Assembly: GCF_026151205.1 (NCBI RefSeq)
Contig: NC_087073.1
Coordinates: forward strand, 2,592,501-2,656,500
Reading direction: 5' to 3'
DNA length: 64,000 bases
DNA from: Bolinopsis microptera
Lineage: Eukaryota > Ctenophora > Tentaculata > Lobata > Bolinopsidae
The notes under the pieces were generated by a model, which made no database searches, was not told the DNA's origin, and worked only from the letters and a program-made list of their open reading frames with translations. Position numbers and translations under genes: made by a program. Shown here piece after piece: positions 22,849-34,900 of this stretch (the stretch's first letter is position 1; each line of letters starts with the position of its first letter).

Positions 22849-25800
22849 TTACACAGCGAAAGATTTCTTAGTACCGTCACTGAGGTATAAAGAGACAAGT
22901 TTAGTAGCTTCCCATTTAAAGAGGGGAGATTTAGAGGAATGGTTGCTGGAGAGGGGAGGTAGAGCGTCCACTACTCGCACTAGTTTTAGAGGACCTGGAG
23001 ACATGAGGGACAGTAGCCCCGAACTACTCTGCCAAATAGAGACACGTCCCTCGTTCTCACTGAATGTCACCAAGGTACGCCCGTTGGTTGCCAGGGATAC
23101 GGCGCTGGTGGGTGCGTTGTGAGCGTGGAGCGGCGTACACTTGGTGTTCTTAACATCGAACACGTGCACAAGCCCCTCCGCAGAACCGACTACTACTTGT
23201 TGTGTAGCCGCACAGTAATCTATCAGAACGTTCTTAGTAAGGGACGGTACGAGTTCAGATAAGGTTCTGGTCTTAAACTGATCGGTGTCGATGCAGAACA
23301 GCATTATCTCCACTATCTTCACTATTATCGCAGCCAGGTCGCGTACCTTCGTCTTCTCTATTATATTCTGAACCTATGCGTTAATTTAGTTATATCTCAT
23401 TGCAAAAATACAGCCTTTAAATCAATTAGCTCCTCCAGTCCTCCCCTGCCAACAAAATATAGTCCCCCTCCCCAAAACAATCTGATAAAGTTAAACCACT
23501 GACCAGTAAATATATAGGATATCTCCCTTTGTCTAACACAGTGTGATAAGATGAAGGGAACACAGACAAGGACTGTATAGACAAACCAGCCTCAACGTCG
23601 CACTTACTGAAACAAAAGGATATATTCAAAATCGTAGTAAAATAAAAAGTGTTACATTTCATAAACTATTAAATTACAAAGTGTTTCATTTTAAAGTTTC
23701 ATCGAAACCAATGATTACACGTGGTTACATTTTTGAGAATACCCGATGTAATTTTGATTAAGGGCACTGAATAACTGAATAAGACTGTTAAAATATTCCA
23801 CAGATTTTGAACGTTTCAGACCCTCCGCCAGTATTTCGGCGTAATAATCAATACAACTCACAAAGTCATTATTTCTTTGGAAAGGGCGGTGACAGTCTGC
23901 TGAGGTCTATTGTTAGCTATGAGAATGCTGGCCTGGTAAGCTGCCCTCACGGTGGCCGCCGCTGCTAGACACTCCTTGTTTCCTGGAATCAAGTAATAAA
24001 GTCGTTACATAAAGTTAAGCAAATATGTATACCACTCTTATATTTAATCATATTACAAAAATCTCAAAATGCACAAAAATATTTCTAATATTTCAGTATT
24101 ACCTGTAATTATTAATTAATTAATTAATTACCTGTGCCAGGTATGTTGCCACTCTGAGCGATTGCTTTCTTAACCTCAATAGGAACCAGAGGATCAGTCT
24201 GCAACTCCAGCAATGTCATTACAACTGCTGTTAAGTTCACAAACTCGCACCACACGCCGAACCCTCTACCTGCAATACAGGGTACAGTTACTTTCACACA
24301 AACTAATAAATAGATAGAACACACTATTTTATACACTTAATATTAGGTGTAACTATTTTAACAAACCTATAGTTACACTTAATGAGTTATTAATATTACG
24401 TGTAAATATTTTACAAACCTATGAGATCTACAGAAGCCCTCCTAATGGGGGAGTGGAGGGGAAGCTGGGAGGGGGGTTTAATGAGCTGTGAGAAGAGGTG
24501 AGCTGCAACTCCTCGCAACATGTCGTGCGTCAGCAGGAAACCTGGGGTATCATTATTATTACTTACTAAACATGAATATGAATTGTTAAGTAAGTTTCTA
24601 CCCGACAATAACTATTATATAACAAAGTCAACAAGATATCAAGATAAATCTACTGATCTGACAAAAAGTTAAGTTAAATCTACTGACTAGATCTGATAAC
24701 ATCTCTGCGTTCTTGTGAAGTAACGTGATTCCTGACACTGGTGACCTCCACCTCGTCGGGGAACTCTGACACAATAACCCCCAGAATAATAACTGAGACT
24801 GGGTAAGAGTCTGCTGGTAGATCCTCGTCTTCTACCGACACACTACTCCTACTCTTTTCGGGCCGGTTTATAAACTTTGCGAAATATTCAGGGATCAGAG
24901 GCAGGTCCATAGTGTACACTTTCTCCAGTGGTTCAGGCGGGTTGATGTCTCGTTTCCTCACAATATAAGGATACCACTGGTTCACTAGCTGTTGTCTTCC
25001 AGTGAAGCCTATCCTGCGTAACTCCCGTAGAAACAGAGCCTGCGAGGCTTCCCTTACTTCCATACACCTGAAAATAATAACTCTTTCAGTTTCGCTATTC
25101 AAGACATGCGAGGGAGGGAGAAGGGGGCAAATGGATTATCACTCTTAAATAGTGAAAAATCCGGGGAAAGGGAGGGTAATTAGGGTAATTAACCAGTAGT
25201 ATTACCTGTCCTGCCACTTGAGGGCGAGGTGAGTTAGAAGAGGAGAACAGTAACCCGGCGGCACGTGCTCAGGTAGAACTATACAATGCATGGCAGTCAC
25301 GTGACTCCAGCCCGCCTTCTTCTCACTCTCGTTTATACTCTGTCTTAATCTCTCTTCTCTCTCCCACGTCTTATCTTCTGAAATATACTCTCGTTTTACT
25401 CTGCTTGGAATGTGATAAATACTGACAGGTTACTATTACATATGGATATCATAGCTACTATAATACCTCAGTTACCATAGCAACTGTAATACCTAAGTTA
25501 CTATATCAACTTTAATACCTCTTTTAGCAGTGTTGTTTTTAGCGCGTCTGTTGAAAGAGAGAGTGAGATCAGTTGACATTTGTTTGTTAGCAAGTGCTGA
25601 AACTGATAACAGGTGTTGTGTTGTGTAGTTAGAGTTGAGGAGATCACCACTCCCAAATGGAGCCTGAACTGGATTGGGACTCTGAAATTTAGGTGGGAAT
25701 TGAAATAATAAGTATATAATAACTTTTAAGGATAGGCCCTATGAAATTTAATTTGTTAAATGAAAAGTTATTCTAAGTTACGTTTGTGTACCAGATAAAG

Positions 25801-25905
25801 TACCTGTTGTTGTATGCTCTGTTCCCAGCCAGGTCACAGTAACATGAAAGTAAGAGCTGCCTCCCCCAGTAACCGTAAGATAACTCCTTGCCTGCACTAG
25901 CAACG
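22849..25905 (-). pseudogene. WDR7: Partial tandem duplicate of WDR7, last eight exons
   Basis: Exons equivalent to 13-20 of the full gene: 25681-25519, 25377-25206, 25067-24688, 24541-24419, 24269-24132, 23982-23862, 23606-23504, 23373-22849. They total 1,725 nt (574 aa plus stop), with all splice sites and frames intact. The last acceptor is TAG where the full copy has CAG. The upstream remnant of exon 12 is dead: it has an in-frame TGA and a 2-nt insertion, then homology ends. The ten WDR7 exons encoding the N-terminal propeller and the start codon are missing. Exon 13 differs from the full copy by compensating indels that keep frame. Copy 1 keeps AMHC, the residue I recall in human WDR7, where the full copy has ALHC. 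It may be a recent pseudogene, or act as an alternative 3' exon cassette of WDR7. Confidence 0.85.
24101..24134 (-). repeat. 29-bp donor-spanning expansion in the duplicate only
   Basis: The exon 17-equivalent ends ACAG|GTAATTAATTAA and, 29 nt further on, ACAG|GTAATA recurs. The full WDR7 copy (30171-30175) has only one ACAG|GTAATA. An (ATTA)n run fills the extra segment. Confidence 0.85.
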
Positions 25906-25910
25906 CCGAG

Positions 25911-28265
25911 CTGTGTTGATAGTGCAGTTTTATTCAAAACTCGGTGGTGGGGGTGACAAAAGAAATTTAAGACTTATGTCTGGGATTATATTTCTGGAGA
26001 AATAGGAAAAAAATCTATTTAAATAATTCATTTTTGACCTTGTCCACTTTGTACTTAGAGTAGGAGATAGAGTCGAACTGAGCAGTGATATCGTCAGGCT
26101 TAGAAACTTCGATTGAAAGCGCAGGTCGGAAACTCATGTGGAGTCATATTGGCGAATGCTCGAGATTTGTCGGAAAAAGTCTGGAAGTCAAGCTTGAATA
26201 GTTCACATAGTTCAACAAGCATGGTATATTTATTTATTTCTAATTATTGTAGTTTCGTTTAATTTTGCTAAGGAATTAAGCAGTCCTTTTTAAATCACAG
26301 CTGGATGTTCTATTAAGTTTTAAATTTTGACGATTAATATTTCCAGCTAATTTTTGCAAAATTAATATAAACCACGAGGAAACTCACGTTGTTCACGAGG
26401 TTCAGATTTGACAGTTCCAATCCACTCGACATGAAGAAGCGAAAACCCCTCGTTTAGCACGATAATTCATACAATCAGTAATTATTATTGGTATATTTAA
26501 TTAATATAATTACTAATTAGCGGCAAGTTACAAAAGTTCATCACTCAACCATCATTACAAACACAGGCTCCGCACTGTTCCACCCCGTTACCAGAAACAT
26601 ACACCCTCTGTTTCCTGGGTAAATTAAAATAGGATTACGGTTAAAAGGACATATTGACAGAGTACAGTATGTAATGCGGATTTTAAGTTAGTAGCAAACA
26701 GTGTGATCTCAGCTAGTCCTACAAAACACCGAACACAAAGTACCCGCACAGCCTATCACTATTATTTGATTACAGTCCAAAAACTATGCCTCCGGCCCTC
26801 CATCAAACAACGTATATAAACTTTGAGATGTTATAAACTTACTGTCTTATTGTCCTCTGCAGCAAGTCTGAGGTTTAACTCGTGAGAAGCGATGATGAAG
26901 ATGATAGCAGTTACATGCAAATCATGTATGAGTTACAGAAATATGAATAGCAGCGATGTACACTTAACAAGAATTGCTCATGATATATTTACATGACACA
27001 GTGGGCTCGTCACCAAGAGCGATCGAGCAGACGAAACAGGCTGACAGAGAAGTGATTCGAGGGGTTGTAAAGAAGGGTGTAAAGTATAAGGTAGCTCAAT
27101 GTACGAGTGTGCACGTGGTGCGCGGCTCCGACTGGCACTTGTGTTAATAAAATAACCAGAGCTGATATAGATGATTTCCCGCCAAATTGAAACAGCTAGT
27201 ACTGTGTCTCTAGAATGTTCGCTTGGATTGTTATGACAGCTTAAGAACAGATATTTACTACTCACAGTTCAAATTCTTTGACGATGAAATTGTACAATGT
27301 AATAGGTTATTAAATAGTTGAATTTATCGATGTTTAGCTACCGAGCTGGTTTGCGTGATGTTGAGAAATTTGTTGATTTTCTGCATTTCGAACCGTTCTT
27401 TTTTCGAAAAGGACGCCAAGCCGTTACTGTCAGACGACTAACATTAACAACTGAAGAGGTGTTCCTTGCAGAATCCGGTTCGAGGTCGGAAAACGTTAAG
27501 CAGCTGTGAGCTGTAAGTGAAGCGAGTGGAGGTAGATATTAAAAACTCTCAGCTGCTGAATGAGAGGAGTTTTGATGGACTATATGATGCTCAACTAGCT
27601 TTTTCCTAGTTTCCGTCACACACAGAGATCGGTGTGTAATCGGTCACGTGCGGGTCACGAAGGTAGGGATTGAGGCGCTTAGTGGCGGGCATAGCAGTGG
27701 ATAATATGCATAGGCCAATTACGCGCCATATCGGTATAATCAACAGGTGGAGCTGGCTGATGAAGGAGAGTTGCAGGTAGCCGTACGTGCTGAAGTAAAT
27801 ATTTTTGTAAACAATGTTAAGTATAAAGTTAACTTTTTCTAGGCTATACAACAATGCCAACGGTGTGATGAGGTAGCATAGTTGGCGTTGCAAGGTTTGT
27901 TTGTAAGATGGGTGAGCGCGAGGATTTGTCTGAACCATCCTCGAAATCGTTGTTACGTTGAAAACTGTAACTCAGCTCGATTATCATGTTACCTAGCTAG
28001 TAACTTGGTGATTGAACAGAGAGTGGAAAACCAGACGAAAGTAAAGATGAACTCTCGGGGACCGGGGAAGCGGCTGATGATGGGCAAAAATAATTAAAGC
28101 GCCCTAGGCCGCTCCCCAAACCAGACCAATAACACATTTTCTGAAAATTTCTAATTTTCGAGGTAAAACTAAAGGTAAAATAGGCATACTTGTATGTTGT
28201 AGCTAGTAATCAGTTGTAGTTGTACTCTCGTGCACGCTTGACGCTGGCCGCGCGCGATCAAAATA
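25911..28265. other. Unduplicated spacer between the two WDR7 blocks; no gene seen
   Basis: No recognised exon on either strand. Short ORFs at 26978-27265, 27318-27509 and 27606-27938 have no family signature. If the partial copy is expressed, its promoter would be here. Confidence 0.35.
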
Positions 28266-28673
28266 TTAATTGTGGAATTTCGTGATCAAGTTCATTCATT
28301 CCAGTTTTTGTTGTTTCGCCACGATGCAGCCGCGCACACGTGCGCGGCAGGTTTACAACGTATGAAAAAGTTTTTGTACCCAACTTTGCGGATTAGTTGT
28401 AATTATCGTAATTAAATGGAAAATGAAAAAGCGGTTTTTTACAAAATCACAATCGAAAATAACGTCAATTATAAACAAACTCATACAAGAAACCAGAAGT
28501 TATATCATTAACCAATTCAATCATTAGAATCCTGTAGACCAAATAAATTATGCGGTAACATTTAAATCAATCTTACGAAACTTAAATTCGTTTTGCAGAA
28601 CGTTGCTCTATCCTAGAAACCCTTGAACGCACTTCAGAACGTATATTTTACGGTAATTACGTGCAATAAACGG

Positions 28674-28679
28674 TTTATT
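28674..28679 (-). promoter_or_regulatory. Polyadenylation signal of WDR7
   Basis: AATAAA on the minus strand, about 240 nt past the stop codon at 28919. Confidence 0.55.
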
Positions 28680-28918
28680 GGGAGTTTTACTGTATTGCTT
28701 CTAGCAATTAAAATAGGGTAGAGCTGCGTAATACAAAATACTTAAAACCATAAGTTCCAAATAAATCGTAACCATAGAAACACTGACTGGCGGCCAATCA
28801 ATGGCGTCATATTTATCTAAAAATTTACATAAAAGTGAAAAGAAGATACCCCAACATAGACAAGAGGCTTTGAATCTTTCAAAGAGATTAAAATCAGGAA
28901 ACCTGGTGATCAAAAATA

Positions 28919-31900
28919 TTACACAGCGAAAGATTTCTTAGTACCGTCACTGAGGTATAAAGAGACAAGTTTAGTAGCTTCCCATTTAAAGAGGGGAGAT
29001 TTAGAGGAATGGTTGCTGGAGAGGGGAGGTAGAGCGTCCACTACTCGCACTAGTTTTAGAGGACCTGGAGACATGAGGGACAGTAGCCCCGAACTACTCT
29101 GCCAAATAGAGACACGTCCCTCGTTCTCACTGAATGTCACCAAGGTACGCCCGTTGGTTGCCAGGGATACGGCGCTGGTGGGTGCGTTGTGAGCGTGAAG
29201 CGGCGTACACTTGGTGTTCTTAACATCGAACACGTGCACAAGACCCTCCGCAGAACCGACTACTACTTGTTGTGTAGCCGCACAGTAATCTATCAGAACG
29301 TTCTTAGTTAGAGACGGTACGAGTTCAGATAAGGTTCTGGTCTTGAACTGATCGGTGTCGATGCAGAACAGCATTATCTCCACTATCTTCACTATTATCG
29401 CAGCCAGGTCACGTACCTTCGTCTTCTCTATTATATTCTGAACCTGTGCGTTAATTTAGTTATATCTCATTGCAAAAATACAGCCTTTAAATCAATTAGC
29501 TCCTCCAGTCCTCCCCTGCCAACAAAATATAGTCCCCCTCCCCAAAACAATATGATAAAGTTAAACCACTGACCAGTAAATATATAGGATATCTCCCTTT
29601 GTCTAACACAGTGTGATAAGATGAAGGGAACACAGACAAGGACTGTATAGACAAACCAGCCTCAACGTCGCACTTACTGAAACAAAAGGATATATTTAAA
29701 ATCGTAGTAAAATAAAAAGTGTTACATTTCATAAACTATTAAATTACAAAGTGTTTCATTTTTAAGTTTTATCGAAACCGATGATTACACGTGGTTACAT
29801 TTTTGAGAATACCCGATGTAATTTTGATTAAGGGCACTGAATAACTGAATAAGACTGTTAAAATATTCCACAGATTTTGAACGTTTCAGACCCTCCGCCA
29901 GTATTTCGGCGTAATAATCAATACAACTCACAAAGTCATTATTTCTTTGGAAAGGGCGGTGACAGTCTGCTGAGGTCTATTGTTAGCTATGAGAATGCTG
30001 GCCTGGTAAGCTGCCCTCACAGTGGCCGCCGCTGCTAGACACTCCTTGTTTCCTGGAATCAAGTAATAAAGTCGTTACATAAAGTTAAGCAAATATGTAT
30101 ACCACTCTTATATTTAATCATATTACAAAAATCTCAAAATGCACAAAAATATTTCTAATATTTCAGTATTACCTGTGCCAGGTATGTTGCCACTCTGAGC
30201 GATTGCTTTCTTAACCTCAATAGGAACCAGAGGATCAGTCTGCAACTCCAGCAGTGTCATTACAACTGCTGTTAAGTTCACAAACTCGCACCACACACCG
30301 AACCCTCTACCTGCAATACAGGGTACAGTAACTTTCACACAAACTAATAAATAGATATAACACACTATTTTATACACTTAATATTAAGTGTAACTATTTT
30401 AACAAACCTATAGTTACACTTAATGAGTTATTAATATTACGTGTAAATATTTTACAAACCTATGAGATCTACAGAAGCCCTCCTAATGGGGGAGTGGAGG
30501 GGAAGCTGGGAGGGGGGTTTAATGAGCTGTGAGAAGAGGTGAGCTGCAACTCCTCGCAACATGTCGTGCGTCAGCAGGAAACCTGGGGTATCATTATTAT
30601 TACTTACTAAACATGAATATGAATTGTTAAGTAAGTTTCTACCCGACAATAACTATTATATAACAAAGTCAACAAGATATCAAGATAAATCTACTGATCT
30701 GACAAAAAGTTAAGTTAAATCTACTGACTAGATCTGATAACATCTCTGCGTTCTTGTGAAGTCACGTGATTCCTGACACTGGTGACCTCCACCTCGTCGG
30801 GGAACTCTGACACAATAACCCCCAGAATAATAACTGAGACTGGGTAAGAGTCTGCTGGTAGATCCTCGTCCTCTACCGACACACTACTCCTACTCTTTTC
30901 GGGCCGGTTTATAAACTTTGCGAAATATTCAGGGATGAGAGGCAGGTCCATAGTGTACACTTTCTCCAGTGGTTCAGGCGGGTTGATGTCTCGTTTCCTC
31001 ACAATGTAAGGATACCACTGGTTCACTAGCTGTTGTCTTCCAGTGAAGCCTATCCTGCGTAACTCCCGTAGAAACAGAGCCTGCGAGGCTTCCCTTACTT
31101 CCATACACCTGAAAATAATAACTCTTTCAGTTTCGCTATTCAAGACATGCGAGGGAGGGAGAAGGGGGCAAATGGATTATCCCTCTTAAATAGTGAAAAA
31201 TCCGGGGAAAGAAGGGTAATTAACCAGTAGTATTACCTGTCCTGCCACTTGAGGGCGAGGTGAGTTAGAAGAGGAGAACAGTAACCCGGCGGCACGTGCT
31301 CAGGTAGAACAATACAATGCAGGGCAGTCACGTGACTCCAGCCCGCCTTCTTCTCACTCTCGTTTATACTCTGTCTTAATCTCTCTTCTCTCTCCCACGT
31401 CTTATCTTCTGAAATAAACTCTCGTTTTACTCTGCTTGGAATGTGATAAATACTGACAGGTTACTATTACATATGGATACCATAGCTACTGTAATACCTC
31501 AGTTACCATAGCAACTGTAATACCTTAGTTACTATATCAACTTTAATACCTCTTTTAGCAGTGTTGTTTTTAGCGCGTCTGTTGAAAGAGAGAGTGAGAT
31601 CAGTTGACATTTGTTTGTTAGCAAGTGCTGAAACTGATAACAGGTGTTGTGTAGTTAGAGTTGAGGAGATACACCACCTCCCAAATGGAGCCTGAACTGT
31701 ATTGGGACTCTGAAATTAGGTGGAATTGAAAATATATAAGTATTATATAATACACTTTTAAGGATAGGCCCTATGAAATTTAATTTGATAAATGAAAGTT
31801 AATTGTAAGTATCAGTATGTGTGCCAGATAAAGTACCTGTTGTTGTATGCTGTGTTCCCAGCCGGGTAACAGTAACATGAAAGTAGAGCTGCTCCCCACA

Positions 31901-34900
31901 GTACCGTAAGATAACTCCTTGCCCGGAACTAGGAGCCCCAGGTGCTTGACACAGGTCCGGTCTATGTTCAGGTCCACACCCCAGGCGTGGAGACATGACA
32001 ACAGCAGGGAACATGTTAGTTTGATGATGTCCAGTGTCTCCTTGTCGTCCTCTTTGTCCTCTATGTCCTCCGAACTGCTCTTTATCTCCGCAGTGTTTTC
32101 CACCGGTATCTCTGATATCACACTTCTCTCTTCCAGTAACTTGGCCGTCTCTGTCTGTTTGATTATTGAGGTCCGTCTGTCTGATAGTCGCTGATCCGCA
32201 CGTGCTGATGCGCGCCGCCTTTCCGTTACATTAGGCTGGGACTTGCTCCTCTCAAACTCTGCGTTAAAATGGGATTTAGAGTTATAGAAGAGATAAGTTT
32301 TGAATGCTATAATTCATTTGAGAAAGAAAACGAAAAATAACTACACACAGGATGTGTCTTAGTTTAGTACCACTGACCATGAGTCATGATGTCTCCCTGA
32401 AGTTGAGATAGTAAGTGTAAGAGTAGCTCCGTATCAAAGAGTAGTAGGTGAGACATGTTGTCACCAGATGAGAAGCTGAAGGGAACCACACTGAGACCGG
32501 TGCTGTGTCTGGTTACGCTACTGGAGGCTTTTATCTCTAGTTTACAGTGCTCGCCTTCACTGAATGTTTGACAGGCGGATACCAAACTCAGAGCCACTGC
32601 TCCTGTTTCTATTCTGTCCAGGTGTCCTGTACTCAGTCCCCAAACGTACACTGTGTCATCTGCCAGGCATAAAATTGTTATTAAGCAAATACCTTTTTCA
32701 ATCTATAATCAAACAATCGCTGACTAATCCTTACTTAGAAAGTGAACGAGTAGTATGTCCTAACCTAAAAAGTGAACGTGTTAGATGTCTTAACCTAGAC
32801 AGTGAATGAATAGGATGTCCTAACCTAAACAGTGAACGAGTAGGATGTCCTAACTTAGAAATTGAACGAGTAGGATGTCCTAACCTAAACAGTGAACGAG
32901 TAGGATGTCCTAACTTAGAAAGTGAACGAGTAGAATGTCCTAACCTAAACAGTGAACGAGTAAGATGTCCTCAGTTAGCCGCCATCTGATCTCCAGTACT
33001 CCAGTGTGATGACAGGATCCCACAAACAAGGGAGTGAACTGCGCGTGAGTTGTTATTGTGATACTGTTATCTTGACATACTGAAACTACACTTCCTCGCA
33101 ACTTTCCCTGTGGAGTTGATGTTTGTGAACATCAACAAATGCGGCATTAATAGTTTGGCAGTGTAAAGTTGACCAACCCTGCCAATCTTTAAACCAAGTT
33201 AATTTTATTCATTCACTAAATCAGAGGACTAATTGAGAGTGTCCACTAAATACTAACAGTGGCTTGTGTTGGAGGTAAGAACAGTCTGGTTAATGGTCCA
33301 GTGTGAGTGGTAAAACTCTGAAGTAGCACCACTTTCTTCCAATCCCAGATCTTCACACTGAAATCAGCTCCTGAACAAATTTTACAGATTTACACGTGTC
33401 TGGGACCAACAGAGTGCTTTTTTTTCAAATAATACGGACATGAGATTAGTTTGATGACTGACATCAGTGAGTGATACAAGCGATCAAGGTTGCTGTTTTA
33501 CAATCTATATAGTCCGAGACGAAACGGAATCTCGTTAGCTTTTCGTGTTAAAAGCGATTTCTCAACGGTTATCACCTCTCTAGATGATTCTTAAAACATT
33601 TGGACTTCATGGCAAGGTTGAAATACATGCAATGAGGGCGTTTTCGGCCACACCCTTTTTCAGGGTTTCGCGGTCACTCGAATTATTGTATTTCAGCCCA
33701 GGAAGGTCTTAAAGACTATTCCGATACACCAAAATGTGCCTAATAGCCACATTTATATACAACTTATGAAGCAACATATACCTTAAAATGCTTTGTTTCG
33801 GAAATATGGCCGAAAAACGGTTTTTGGCTTGACGCAGTTCATAATTTCCGTGATTTTTGGCATTTCCGCCTAGGAAGGTCGTAGAGACTATTCTGATACA
33901 CCAAAATGTGCCTAATAGCCACATTTATATACAACTTATGAAGCAACATATACCCTAAAAGGCTTATTTTCGGAAATGTGGCTGAAAAACGGATTTTTGT
34001 CGAGCAAACAATGACAATATTCACAAATGGGCTATTGGACTGTTAACTAGAAAGGTCTTAAAGACTCATGAGCAACACAGCATTTGTCACAAGATGTAAG
34101 ATGACTCACTTTGTGTCCAGAAACACCTACAAAAATTGGAGAATGATCTACTTTATTGGGCATCTCTTTTAATGGGCCAGGCCAGCAGCATATTTGTGTC
34201 TTACGAAATGGCAATTTTTCAAAATTACGGTTTCTTTAGTAAAGGTCAATGGGTCAGTTGCAAACAGCAAATTGTTCGCAATTGCCGACTCATGCACATC
34301 ATATACTCAAAAACGCTCACTTTAGGAGTCATTAGTAAATAACTAATACATGATTTGTGAAAACTCCAACAATTTTTCCTTGGTACAAATTTAAATAAAA
34401 TGTGTGACGTGCCAGACCAAAATTCAACTTCAAACTTTTTATTTATTCATGCCATGAAACCATGATATATGTTCCATGAATACCGGACCTAAAATAAATC
34501 GGCACTGGATCCGGGCCAGATTGACGCTTGACCACTGACCAGTATAAGTACCCCACTTTATAATCATAATTGACTTCACTGCCTCGACCAATATTGGTCT
34601 GTAATCCCTGGATTGAGATCTGTTGGCTGCAGTTTAATTTAGCTCATTTACCATAATAGTAATACCGCAGTGGTTTGGTTCGCATAGATTTTCCCATCGT
34701 ATGATAATGTGTGTCATTCCCTCGTTTTTTAATCAAGTGGTTACTGGCTAGCTCTTTTTTATTACAGCTGCCTCGAGATCTTATCTAGGGCACTAATACA
34801 TTAGTACTAGAACATTAGAACTGTAATTCTAGAACTTCAGATTAAGATTACTTGGCCGAATGGCAGGGTTCGAGATTCGACTCTAAAACGCTCAGTTTAG

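Larger units (their letters stand above)
22195..25910. repeat. Segmental duplication, copy 1 (about 3.7 kb)
   Basis: Almost identical to 28266-31925 and in the same orientation, so a direct tandem duplication with an offset of about 6.05 kb. Homology starts at TGGAATTTCGTGATCAAG and fades inside WDR7 exon 12, near 25,905. Confidence 0.95.
28266..31925. repeat. Segmental duplication, copy 2, within the full WDR7 gene
   Basis: Partner of 22195-25910. Differences seen are scattered substitutions and small indels, for example the 29-bp stretch absent here and a few indels in introns. Confidence 0.95.

Noticed and set aside
26978-27265. 95-codon minus-strand ORF as a new first exon of the WDR7 duplicate
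   Set aside because: No splice donor in the right phase and no WDR7 similarity were found.
29496-29732. Treating the full 78-codon ORF as a WDR7 exon
   Set aside because: Only 29676-29574 fits phase and family alignment; the rest is intron on either side of the exon.
29750-29932. Extended open frame past WDR7 exon 18 (FVSCIDYYAEIL)
   Set aside because: It needs a different frame from the exon and does not match the family; the GTGAGT donor at 29931 with phase 2 fits exon 19 exactly.
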